A DNA stretch of 64,000 bases, from NCBI GenBank assembly GCA_964370195.1, contig CAYJIH010000001.1, forward strand, positions 1-64,000. Reading direction: 5' to 3'. The notes beneath the pieces are model-generated. The model did not search any database and was not told the origin of the DNA. It saw nothing but the letters and a program-made list of their open reading frames with translations. Both the position numbers and the translations under genes were made by a program. Every line of letters starts with the position of its first letter. Position 1 is the stretch's first letter. Origin of the DNA: JAAYCI01 sp964370195 (GTDB lineage: Bacteria > Bacillota > Clostridia > Oscillospirales > Ruminococcaceae). Positions 52,478 through 60,464 of this stretch are shown here, one piece after another.

Positions 52478-53451
52478 AAAATTTAATCGTTGGCCTTGGA
52501 AGCATGGGAAAACGCCGCGCACGGCTGATAAAAAGCTTGAGTGCTTCTCATGAAATTTATGGGGTAGATTCGTCTGCCGAGCGACAAATAGAAGCAGAGA
52601 GCCTGGGTATTTTTTGTTATGATTCATTGCCGAAGGCGCTGGAAGCCCAGCGTTACGATGCCGCTTTTGTATGCACAGCGCCACTGACCCATTCGTTGTT
52701 GATAGACAGCCTTTTGCAGGCAGAGCTGCCGGTGTTTACAGAACTGAACTTGGTGCCGGATGGCTATGAAGAGCTGATGGAAAAAGCGCAAGAGAAAAAT
52801 TTGCCGTTGTTTTTATCCAGCACCATGCTGTACCGTGCAGAGGTGCAGTGGATCAACGCGCAAGTGCGTGCGTTCGAAAAACCTGTGAACTATCTTTATC
52901 ACATTGGGCAATATTTGCCGGATTGGCACCCGTGGGAAAATTATAAAGATTTTTTTGTGGGCAACAAACGCACCGGTGGTGTGCGCGAAATTTTAGGCAT
53001 TGAATTGCCGTGGCTACTAAAAACATTTGGGCCGGTTTCCGCTGTTTCTGTGCAAAAAGATAGTATCAGCACGTTGGATTTACCGTATGAAGACAGCTGG
53101 TTTATAACGTTGCGGCATGAAAATGGTGTAAAAGGCTTTTTGGCGGCAGACGTGGTGTCTCCAAAGCCGGTGCGCAACCTTGAAATTTACGGGGAAGGGT
53201 TGCACCTGTTTTGGGAGGGAAGCCCCCAATCTTTGGCATATTGGGACGGGGATACACGAGAAAAAACACAGGTGGACAGTTATGTGGGCGAGGTGCAGCA
53301 AGATTCTCGCTATAGCGACAACATAGTGGAAAACGCCTATCTTGAGGAAATTTTGAATTTTTATGAAGTGATTGAGGGGAAGGGAAGCCCGCGCTGGAGC
53401 TTTGCTGAAGATCTTTCTGCACTGCGTTTAATTGATAAAATGGAAGAATAA
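52474..53451 (+). CDS. Gfo/Idh/MocA oxidoreductase lacking the EKP lysine
   Basis: The 325-residue protein has an N-terminal dinucleotide-binding fold (LIVGLGSMGKRRARLI) and the C-terminal beta sheet domain of the family. The usual catalytic EKP motif is replaced by FTELNLVPDG (residues near 90), so a normal dehydrogenase reaction is doubtful. HIGQYLPDWHPWENYKDFF and RTGGVREILGIELPWLLKTFG match the region that lines the sugar site. A pair of such genes between nonulosonate genes suggests modification of a sugar intermediate; the reaction is unknown. Confidence 0.78.
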   Translation: MKNLIVGLGSMGKRRARLIKSLSASHEIYGVDSSAERQIEAESLGIFCYDSLPKALEAQRYDAAFVCTAPLTHSLLIDSLLQAELPVFTELNLVPDGYEELMEKAQEKNLPLFLSSTMLYRAEVQWINAQVRAFEKPVNYLYHIGQYLPDWHPWENYKDFFVGNKRTGGVREILGIELPWLLKTFGPVSAVSVQKDSISTLDLPYEDSWFITLRHENGVKGFLAADVVSPKPVRNLEIYGEGLHLFWEGSPQSLAYWDGDTREKTQVDSYVGEVQQDSRYSDNIVENAYLEEILNFYEVIEGKGSPRWSFAEDLSALRLIDKMEE

Positions 53452-53480
53452 AATATAGAGTAGACAAAATGGGGAAACAC

Positions 53481-54407
53481 ATGAAAGTGTTATTTACAGG
53501 CCTTGGCAGCATTGGGCGCAGACATTTACAAAACTTGCATGAAGTGGCAAAAAAAGAGAATATACCACTGGAAGTAACGGCATTGCGTTCGTCAAACGCA
53601 CCGCTGGCAGAAGACGTTCGCATGCTTTTGAAAGAAGAAATTCAAACACTTCCCTCGGATGAATATTACGATGCAGCGTTCATCACAGGGCCTACGCATT
53701 TGCACAAAGAGGTGATTACTTCCTTAAAAGGGCGTGTGGACACATTTTTTATCGAAAAACCCATTTTTCACAGTGGCGACATTGTGTTGCAAGATGTGGG
53801 CCTTGATGAGGGTCAAAAAGCGTACGTGGCGGCCCCTATGCGTTGGACCGGTGTTTTTATGGCGCTGGAGAAACAATTAAAGGATATGAGACCGTATGCA
53901 GTGCGGTGCATTTGCTCAAGCTATTTGCCCGAGTGGCGAAAGAATGTGGATTATCGCACTGTGTATTCGGCTGTGCGAGAAATGGGCGGCGGCGTGGCGT
54001 TAGATTTGATACATGAGTGGGATTATCTTGTGCAATTGTTTGGGTTTCCACAAAAGGTGGCAAGTTTTCAAGGGAAATTTTCTCATTTGGAGATCGATTC
54101 AGATGATTTGGCGGTGTACCTTGCACGATATCCAAACTTTGTTTGTGAAGTGCATCTTGATTATTTTGGTAGAGAGGCAAGGCGTGAACTGGAAATTTTT
54201 ACGGAAAATGGAACGGTTAAAGCAGACTTTATAAATGGCTGTTTGCATCTTCCGAATTGTGAGGTGCAGCATCTTAAAGAGGATGCAAATGTGCGTTATT
54301 TGCGCGAGATGGCCTACTTTTTGCAGTATGCAAAAGGCACGCAAACAGATAGTTTGAATAGCCCCAAAAGAGCACTGGAAGTGCTACAACTTGTGCAAGG
54401 AGAATGA
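53481..54407 (+). CDS. Gfo/Idh/MocA family oxidoreductase with intact EKP motif
   Basis: The 308-residue protein starts VLFTGLGSIGRRHLQNL (dinucleotide binding) and keeps FFIEKPIFHSGD (catalytic EKP). The SSYLPEWRKNVDYRTVYS and GGGVALDLIHEWDYLVQLFG segments parallel the preceding gene, which indicates an old duplication with division of roles. The ATG at 53481 has GGGGA six bases upstream; an ATG at 53469 is possible. Likely an NAD(P)-dependent step on an amino sugar of the nonulosonate pathway, or on another sugar of the glycan. Confidence 0.8.
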   Translation: MKVLFTGLGSIGRRHLQNLHEVAKKENIPLEVTALRSSNAPLAEDVRMLLKEEIQTLPSDEYYDAAFITGPTHLHKEVITSLKGRVDTFFIEKPIFHSGDIVLQDVGLDEGQKAYVAAPMRWTGVFMALEKQLKDMRPYAVRCICSSYLPEWRKNVDYRTVYSAVREMGGGVALDLIHEWDYLVQLFGFPQKVASFQGKFSHLEIDSDDLAVYLARYPNFVCEVHLDYFGREARRELEIFTENGTVKADFINGCLHLPNCEVQHLKEDANVRYLREMAYFLQYAKGTQTDSLNSPKRALEVLQLVQGE

Positions 54408-54408
54408 A

Positions 54409-55173
54409 ATGAAAGAGAGAATTTTAATCAGCCTTTGTGGAAGAGCCGGCAGCAAGGGGTTTAAAAATAAAAACCTGAAAACATTTTGTGGCAAGCCGCT
54501 TGTGCACTATTCTTTGGCTGCGGCACAGCTTTTTTTGAAAGAGAATCCAGAGATCAATGCCGACATTGTTTTGAACACAGATAGTGGCCTTTTAAAAGAA
54601 CTGGTACTTTCAAGTTATCCCGAGGTGAAGGCATTGTCGAGGCCATCGGCTTTGGCGGGCGACACAGTGCCGAAAATGGCTGTGTTTCAGCATAGTTTGC
54701 GAGAGATGGAAAGCCGCACAGGAGAAGCATATGATTTTTTGCTTGATTTGGATATCACAAGCCCACTACGCACGGTGGAGGACGTAAAAAATTGTGTGTA
54801 CCATGCAAAAAACAACGTAGATGTGGATGTGGTGATGTCGGCAGTGAAAAGCCGCCGCAGCCCCTATATGAACATGGCGCAGCGCGAAGAAGATGGCCTT
54901 GTGCATCAGGTGGTGCGCTCTAACTTTACGGCACGCCAGCAAACACCACAATGCTACGACTTAAATGCATCTATTTATGTGTTCCGCAGAGGCTTTTTAC
55001 TGGAAAATGAAACAGGCTTTTTATGGGATGGCCGATGTGATCTTGTGGAGATGCTAGACACAGCGGTTTTAGATATCGATAGCGAGGAAGATTTTGAGTG
55101 GATGGAATACATTGCAAAATATCTTTTCGCTAGAAAGCCGGAATTTGCCAAAGTGCGCGATGCCATTCGATAA
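54409..55173 (+). CDS. legF: LegF/NeuA-like CMP-nonulosonate synthetase
   Basis: The 254-residue cytidylyltransferase activates the nine-carbon acid with CTP. It has the nucleotide-binding start ISLCGRAGSKGFKNKNLKTFCGKPLVHYSL, the substrate motif LLDLDITSPLRTVEDVKNCV and the C-terminal LDIDSEEDFEWMEYI with acidic metal ligands. The ATG at 54409 follows AAGGAG and stands one base after the preceding stop. It closes the block of five pathway enzymes starting with legC. No nonulosonate transferase of known family (for example a Maf protein) follows. Confidence 0.88.
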   Translation: MKERILISLCGRAGSKGFKNKNLKTFCGKPLVHYSLAAAQLFLKENPEINADIVLNTDSGLLKELVLSSYPEVKALSRPSALAGDTVPKMAVFQHSLREMESRTGEAYDFLLDLDITSPLRTVEDVKNCVYHAKNNVDVDVVMSAVKSRRSPYMNMAQREEDGLVHQVVRSNFTARQQTPQCYDLNASIYVFRRGFLLENETGFLWDGRCDLVEMLDTAVLDIDSEEDFEWMEYIAKYLFARKPEFAKVRDAIR

Positions 55174-55308
55174 AATACGAGGAATGGGGAAACGGTGGCA
55201 AACACTCTGTTAACGTAGAAAGAGGAAAATTTGAGCGAGCGTTTTCTGGACGTTTATAGGGTTATGCATAGAATGTAACGGTAGTTGAATCCAAATGGAA
55301 AGAAAGGG

Positions 55309-56418
55309 ATGCAGTTGAACTTTGGTGTGTATATTCATATTCCCTTTTGTACAAAACGATGCTTTTATTGTGATTTTTATACGCAAGGCGGCCATAAGTG
55401 TGTTCCGGACGCTTATATAGACGCCTTGCTTTGCTGTTTAGAACAACATAGGAAACGCTTGGAAGACGGCACAGCAAAACGGCCGAACACCCTTTATTTT
55501 GGGGGAGGAACACCGGGGCTCTTGAGTAAAGAGCAAGTGCAGCGTTTAATAAAGGCTGTCAATCCGTTGCCTACGGCAGAGATTACAATGGAGCTTAACC
55601 CGGAAACAACCGATGGATTCTTTTTAGAAGAATTGCTACAGGCAGGTGTTAACCGTGTGTCGTTTGGTGTGCAAACAGCAAGGGATGAGTCTCTGTTGCG
55701 GCTAGGGCGTCGCCACACAGCGAAGGAGGCAGCGCGTGCACTGAAAGTGGCGAGGGAGGCCGGGTTTCAAAATATATCGGGCGATTTAATGGTGGCGTTG
55801 CCGCAGTACAGTGAAGCAGAGCTACACGAAAGTTTACAGCTGTTGCAAGAGGGTGGCGTGTGCCACATTTCGATGTATCTGCTTAAAATAGAGGGTGGGA
55901 CGCCGTTTGGGAAACACCCTCCGCAAGGGCTGCCAAGCGACGATGAGGCAGCAGATTTTTATTTGCTCGCCTCTCAATTGTTGCAAGAAAAAGGGTTTGC
56001 ACGGTATGAAATATCGAATTTTGCAAAAGAAAATTGCGAAAGCCGGCACAACTTGCTATATTGGAACTGTGAAGATTATTTGGGGCTTGGCCCGGCGGCC
56101 CATTCGTGCCTTAATGGCAGACGTTTTTCTTTTGCACCCGATATACAGCGCTTTATGAAGGGTGATTTTTCGGTGCAAGAGGAGGGCGTTTTAACGGCCG
56201 AAGATTACTTAATGCTGCGTTTGCGCACAGAAAAAGGCATTTCTGAAAGCGAGTGGAGAAAGCGGTTTGGCGGCTGTTTAAGCGAGGGGCAAAAAGATAC
56301 GTTAAAATGGTTTGAAAAGAAAAGATTGTGCAAAAAAACGCAAGAGGGCTGGGCGCTAACAAGCGAAGGGTTTTTGGTGCAAAACAGCATTTTAACAGAA
56401 CTTTTAGAAGAACTGTAA
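55309..56418 (+). CDS. hemW: HemW-like radical SAM protein (heme chaperone family)
   Basis: The 369-residue protein has the radical SAM cluster site CTKRCFYCDFY (CxxxCxxC), GGGTPGLLSKEQV, NPETTDGFFLEELLQAGVNRVSFGVQT and the HemW-specific HNLLYW motif; it lacks the extra N-terminal region of true coproporphyrinogen dehydrogenase HemN. HemW proteins bind heme and help insert it into respiratory enzymes. The gene is a housekeeping gene set inside the glycan locus. The start is unsure: ATG 55309 or TTG 55315 fit GGAAAGAAAGGG better than the TTG at 55285. Confidence 0.88.
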   Translation: MQLNFGVYIHIPFCTKRCFYCDFYTQGGHKCVPDAYIDALLCCLEQHRKRLEDGTAKRPNTLYFGGGTPGLLSKEQVQRLIKAVNPLPTAEITMELNPETTDGFFLEELLQAGVNRVSFGVQTARDESLLRLGRRHTAKEAARALKVAREAGFQNISGDLMVALPQYSEAELHESLQLLQEGGVCHISMYLLKIEGGTPFGKHPPQGLPSDDEAADFYLLASQLLQEKGFARYEISNFAKENCESRHNLLYWNCEDYLGLGPAAHSCLNGRRFSFAPDIQRFMKGDFSVQEEGVLTAEDYLMLRLRTEKGISESEWRKRFGGCLSEGQKDTLKWFEKKRLCKKTQEGWALTSEGFLVQNSILTELLEEL

Positions 56419-56423
56419 CAGAA

Positions 56424-56450
56424 GGTTGCCAAAATGTGGCAGCCTTTACA
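56424..56450 (+). terminator. Weak terminator after hemW
   Basis: GGTTGCC (56424-56430) pairs with GGCAGCC (56438-56444, one G-T pair) around a 7-base loop, followed by only TTTACA. The tail doubles as the -35 box of the next promoter. Confidence 0.45.
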
Positions 56451-56473
56451 AACTGTAATTTTATGGGTATAAT
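56445..56473 (+). promoter_or_regulatory. Promoter of the MBOAT-SGNH-flippase operon
   Basis: TTTACA (56445-56450), a 17-base spacer and a consensus TATAAT (56468-56473) give a start near 56481. This separates the O-acylation and export genes from the upstream sugar synthesis genes. Confidence 0.7.
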
Positions 56474-56553
56474 GTATATTTATGGGTGGTTGTCCCTTTA
56501 AAGCAACGGCAAAAAAATTACACGTTTATTCATCAAAGAGGATATGGGGATTT

Positions 56554-58131
56554 ATGGCTCTTTCACTTGTGCTTGAAAGCTGGAAAATGAGCTTTCAGTC
56601 GGTACATTTTTTGTTGTTTTTGCCGCTTTCGGCAGGGATATATTTCGTTTTGCCCAGCTTTGTGCGCAAAGTATGGCTTCTTTTGGTAAGCTATTATTTT
56701 TATTTTTTCGCGGCACCGCAATATTTGCCGGTGCTTTTTTGCGGCACGCTTTTTTCTTATATTGCGGCACGCGGCATTGCGGCGGCGCAAACACAAAAGG
56801 GAAAGCGGGCTTTTTTAAGTTTGGGGCTTTTGGGCCTTTTGGGTGCGTTATCCTTTTTTAAATACAATGCCGCATACGAAAGCCTCATCTCGCCGGTGTT
56901 TTCTTCATTGGGCATCTCGTATCATGGCGATTATTTCTTAACGGCCGCCGCCCTTGGAATTAGTTTTTATACATTTATGGCGGTTGGTTATTTGGTGGAT
57001 TTGTATCGTGGGGATGTGCCACTTGAAAAAAGTTTTGTTGGCCATGCGTTATTTTTAGGTTTTTTTCCGGCAGTGTCTTCCGGGCCTATATCGCGCGCAG
57101 GTGATTTGATGCCACAATTGGCAGATGTTCACCGCCGCTTTGACGCCGAAAACTGGAAGGAAGGCTTGCGCCTTGCCGCCGGTGGTTTTTTCAAAAAATT
57201 GGCCGTGGCCGATACACTTGCCCTTTTTGTTAATACGGTTTATGGCGATTTGGCGGCTTATTCCGGTGCAACGCTGACATTGGCCGCTGTTTTGTTTGCC
57301 ATTCAGCTTTATTTCGATTTTTCCGGATACACCGATATTGCGCTGGGCGCGGCCTTGCTGTTTGGTATTCGTTTAAAGCCAAACTTCAACACACCGTTTT
57401 ACGCCACAAATTTTTCTGGTTTTTGGGCGCGTTGGCACATGAGTTTGTCCGGGTTTTTGCAAGATTATGTTTTTATGCCTCTTGTGTGGAGCCGGTGGAC
57501 AGAAAAACTTCCCGTTATCGGAAAAACTGTATCAAAACCACCCATGCTTTCCAGTATCACCATTGTGTTTCTTATTTCCGGCATTTGGCATGGAGACACG
57601 ATGTGCTTTATTATGTGGGGGGCCTTGCAGGCTGCATTCCGCATTGGGGAAGAATTATTGCATCGTTATGTAGGGAAACCAAAAAAACGCCCGCCACGTT
57701 GGCAACGCATTGGAAAAACAGCCGTTGTGTTGGTTTTGTGGGTTGAAAGCCTTGTGTTTTTCCGTGTTGGGCTGAATAGTGAAGGCACTGTATATGATGC
57801 TTTTTCGGCGATTGTGCGCCAATTCACACAGTTTTCACTTGCACAAACGATAGAGGTGCTTTACAATTCAGTTGCACCACTTTTTTATGGTTATGGTTAT
57901 CTTGTAGCGCTGTTTTACGTGTTCACAATCATCTGCACAAGTTTTGCATTGTATGCAGACTGGCTACAGTGCTTCCGTTTAAAAGGAAAGCCATGGTCTG
58001 AAGGGGTTCTTCAGCTAAAGCCTACATTGCGCTGGGCCGTTTATTACGGCCTTGTGGTGGCAAGCTTTATCGGTTTTTTAATTGGCAGTGGTGGCTTTGG
58101 CGGCGCAAGCTTTTTGTACGGAGGGTTTTAA
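56554..58131 (+). CDS. MBOAT family O-acyltransferase (AlgI/DltB-like)
   Basis: The protein has about 11 membrane segments. It carries the MBOAT core GFFPAVSSGPISRAGDLMPQL, YFDFSGYTDIALGAALLFGIRLKPNFNTPFYATNFSGFWARWHMSLSGFLQDYVFMPL and ISGIWHGDTMCFIMWGALQAA, whose histidine is the expected catalytic residue. Such proteins move acyl (usually acetyl) groups across the membrane to surface polymers together with an SGNH-like partner, here the next gene. Start unsure: ATG 56554 (after GGGGAT) or 56587, which gives the more usual MSFQSVHFLLFLPL start. An ATG at 56482 coincides with the predicted transcription start and is unlikely. Confidence 0.9.
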   Translation: MALSLVLESWKMSFQSVHFLLFLPLSAGIYFVLPSFVRKVWLLLVSYYFYFFAAPQYLPVLFCGTLFSYIAARGIAAAQTQKGKRAFLSLGLLGLLGALSFFKYNAAYESLISPVFSSLGISYHGDYFLTAAALGISFYTFMAVGYLVDLYRGDVPLEKSFVGHALFLGFFPAVSSGPISRAGDLMPQLADVHRRFDAENWKEGLRLAAGGFFKKLAVADTLALFVNTVYGDLAAYSGATLTLAAVLFAIQLYFDFSGYTDIALGAALLFGIRLKPNFNTPFYATNFSGFWARWHMSLSGFLQDYVFMPLVWSRWTEKLPVIGKTVSKPPMLSSITIVFLISGIWHGDTMCFIMWGALQAAFRIGEELLHRYVGKPKKRPPRWQRIGKTAVVLVLWVESLVFFRVGLNSEGTVYDAFSAIVRQFTQFSLAQTIEVLYNSVAPLFYGYGYLVALFYVFTIICTSFALYADWLQCFRLKGKPWSEGVLQLKPTLRWAVYYGLVVASFIGFLIGSGGFGGASFLYGGF

Positions 58132-58134
58132 TAT

Positions 58135-59088
58135 ATGAAAAAAATTCTTCGATGCACAGCGTTGTTGCTTCTTCCCATTTTGTTGTATTACACCGTGTTT
58201 TTGGCGTTTGAGCCAAACAACTACTTTGGTTTACGCGCAGTAACGCCAACAGGTGCTGTGTTTGGCTCGCTACGTGCCTACGACAAAAACCCAACACAAG
58301 GCATTTTGCTGGGAGATTCTCGTTTTGCCAATATCGAAAGTATGGATGTGCTGCAGGAGGCAACGGGGCGCGAATATACAAATCTTGCGTTTGGTGGTGC
58401 ATCTTTGCAGGAAAGTTTAGACGAGCTGGAATATTTGCTAAATCGATATCCGGAAATTGAGGAAGTGGTGTTTGAGCTTTCGTTTTACACCTTAAACGAA
58501 CATTACGACGCAAATCGGTTTGAGTTTATAGAACTGGCTTTATACAATCCATTCGTCTATATGACAAACTTGAGCTACAACTTAGAGGCGCTGCAAAATT
58601 TTGTATACTGGATGCAAGGGGTGCCGTTGTATGGCGGCGCACAAGAAACGCGGGACCCTGAAACAGACGTCGTGCAAACATGGCAGGCGCCAAGCGGTGA
58701 AAGCGTGAGCATTCGGGAAGATGTTTTATCCCATTTGGGGCACGTGATGGACAGCACAGAAAATTGGAGCATTGATACGAGTGAGCAAGCAGAATTTGCA
58801 CGCCTTGTGTCGCTTATAGAGCGCTGCGAAGAAGAGGGCATTCGTTTTGTGGTGGTGTTGCCGCCAATACACGATGCAGCGTATACGCATGTGGTACAGC
58901 AAAACGGGATTGAAAGCGAGATGCAAGCTGTGTTAGCACAGCTATCCAACACAAGCGCGGTTGTGTTGGATTATGAGATTACAAACCGGCCGAATTACAC
59001 AGAAAGTCATTGGTTTGATAGTTTACATCTCGATTATGTGCATGGATTGCCACTTTGGACGCAACAACTGGCAGAGGACTTAGCTTGA
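58135..59088 (+). CDS. Membrane-anchored SGNH-like protein, partner of the MBOAT enzyme
   Basis: The 317-residue protein has an N-terminal signal anchor (LRCTALLLLPILLYYTVFLAF) and an outside domain. GILLGDSRFANI (block I, nucleophile serine), LAFGGASLQESLDELEYLL (block II) and a late DSLHLDYVHG (block V, Asp-x-x-His) are SGNH hydrolase marks. Its place three bases after the MBOAT gene parallels DltB-DltD and AlgI-AlgJ/X pairs, in which the second protein completes transfer of the acyl group. Likely role: O-acetylation of the exported glycan. The acyl group and acceptor are not known. Confidence 0.75.
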   Translation: MKKILRCTALLLLPILLYYTVFLAFEPNNYFGLRAVTPTGAVFGSLRAYDKNPTQGILLGDSRFANIESMDVLQEATGREYTNLAFGGASLQESLDELEYLLNRYPEIEEVVFELSFYTLNEHYDANRFEFIELALYNPFVYMTNLSYNLEALQNFVYWMQGVPLYGGAQETRDPETDVVQTWQAPSGESVSIREDVLSHLGHVMDSTENWSIDTSEQAEFARLVSLIERCEEEGIRFVVVLPPIHDAAYTHVVQQNGIESEMQAVLAQLSNTSAVVLDYEITNRPNYTESHWFDSLHLDYVHGLPLWTQQLAEDLA

Positions 59089-59102
59089 GGCATGGGGGAT
59101 AT

Positions 59103-60440
59103 ATGGCGCTGGATTTTTTGATTTTGTATGAGCACGTTGTGCGAGAATATGAAAGTTTGATTTTATTAAGCGAAGAGCTTAAACGTCGTGGCTATAGTTG
59201 CGAAATTCGCCAATTGTTAGATAGAAAAAAACTGAAATATTTCACATGGAAAAAACCACGGGTGCTGGTGGCAAGCAACATGTACGATAATGAAGGCATC
59301 AACAGTCATGTGTATAACAATGTGGGCAAGCTAGACAAAGTGGTAAATTTGCACTGGGAACAAATGTTAAGTGATACACAGGAAGAAGAACCATGGTTTA
59401 ATTTTAACGGAAATGCAAAAAAATGTGTGCAAACGTGTTGGGGCGAAGCCACGCGCGAGCGTTTGATTCATCATGGGGTGCCGGCACACAATGCGCCTGT
59501 AACGGGTGCGGTGATGATGGATTTTTTGCGCGAAGAATTTGAGGGATACTATAAAAGTAAAGACGAAATTTGTGCCGAATACAACTTGGACGCAGCGCGC
59601 CCACTTTGGCTGTATATTTCCAGTTTTGGCTATGCATCGATGGACGAGGCAGAGGTGCAGGAGCTTTCGGAGATGGCGGGGACAGACTTTCGCCAGTTTG
59701 CGCAGGTAAACCGCGATAGTATGCGTGAAACATTGGCGTGGTTTGACAGGTATTTAACCGAAAACCCAAATGTACAGCTTGTATATCGTCGCCACCCAAG
59801 CGAGTGGGACTGTGAGGAATTGCGTGTACTGGAGCAAAAACATGAGGGCTTTCATGTTTTATTTGCCGAGAGTGTAAAGCAATGGGTTAAGGTGGCCGAT
59901 ACAATTTGCATTTGGATGAGCACGGCCATTGCAGAGGTGTATTTTGCGGGGAAAAGCTGCCACATTTTGCGTCCTGCCGTCATTCCACATGAATTCGACC
60001 CTGTGATTTACAAAGAGGCACAGTACATTGAAACATATGAAGAGCTTCTTTTGGCGGCAGAGGATACAAAACATCCTTTTCCCATCAAGCCTGCCGTAAT
60101 TGAGCGATATTTTGATAAAAGTGAAGAGCCGGCTTATTTGCGTATGGCCGATTTGCTAGAGCAAGTGCATAATAGTGAGCCAAAAGATAAACCATTTAGC
60201 GAAGGATTTACGCCACACTTTAATGTGCTGAAATTTTTTGCACTGCTGGGGGTGCACTTTTTCTCGGCAGTAAAATTTAACCCCATTCGCCTTAAAAAAA
60301 TAGCACCTGGTTTTGCGCAGTTTTCTGGTCGTGTTTATGGGTACATTCAAAAAGGTGAAATCTCAAAATCTGAGGTAGAGTGTTTGCAAAAGCGAATTGC
60401 ACCTTATGTGCAACAAATAGCAGAACATAGAAAAAATTAA
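59103..60440 (+). CDS. Surface carbohydrate biosynthesis protein (GT-B-like)
   Basis: The 445-residue soluble protein begins ALDFLILYEHVVREYESLILLSEEL, resembling proteins annotated as surface carbohydrate biosynthesis proteins with a GT-B fold distantly like CDP-glycerol glycerophosphotransferases. C-terminal YRRHPSEWD, ADTICIWMSTAIAEVYFAGKSCHI would form the donor site. With a CMP-nonulosonate synthetase upstream and a flippase downstream, it is a candidate nonulosonate transferase, which is inference. The ATG at 59103 follows GGGGGAT; a start at 59055 would overlap the SGNH gene by 34 bases. Confidence 0.65.
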   Translation: MALDFLILYEHVVREYESLILLSEELKRRGYSCEIRQLLDRKKLKYFTWKKPRVLVASNMYDNEGINSHVYNNVGKLDKVVNLHWEQMLSDTQEEEPWFNFNGNAKKCVQTCWGEATRERLIHHGVPAHNAPVTGAVMMDFLREEFEGYYKSKDEICAEYNLDAARPLWLYISSFGYASMDEAEVQELSEMAGTDFRQFAQVNRDSMRETLAWFDRYLTENPNVQLVYRRHPSEWDCEELRVLEQKHEGFHVLFAESVKQWVKVADTICIWMSTAIAEVYFAGKSCHILRPAVIPHEFDPVIYKEAQYIETYEELLLAAEDTKHPFPIKPAVIERYFDKSEEPAYLRMADLLEQVHNSEPKDKPFSEGFTPHFNVLKFFALLGVHFFSAVKFNPIRLKKIAPGFAQFSGRVYGYIQKGEISKSEVECLQKRIAPYVQQIAEHRKN

Positions 60441-60464
60441 CACACACGCAAAAGGAGGTGGCTT

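Noticed and set aside
45391..54407. Pseudaminic acid pathway instead of legionaminic acid
   Set aside because: The dehydratase is of the LegB type rather than PseB, and a LegG hydrolysing epimerase is present where the Pse route would need PseG.
56482..56553. Upstream start of the MBOAT gene at 56482
   Set aside because: It falls on the predicted transcription start of the TTTACA-17-TATAAT promoter and has no ribosome binding site.
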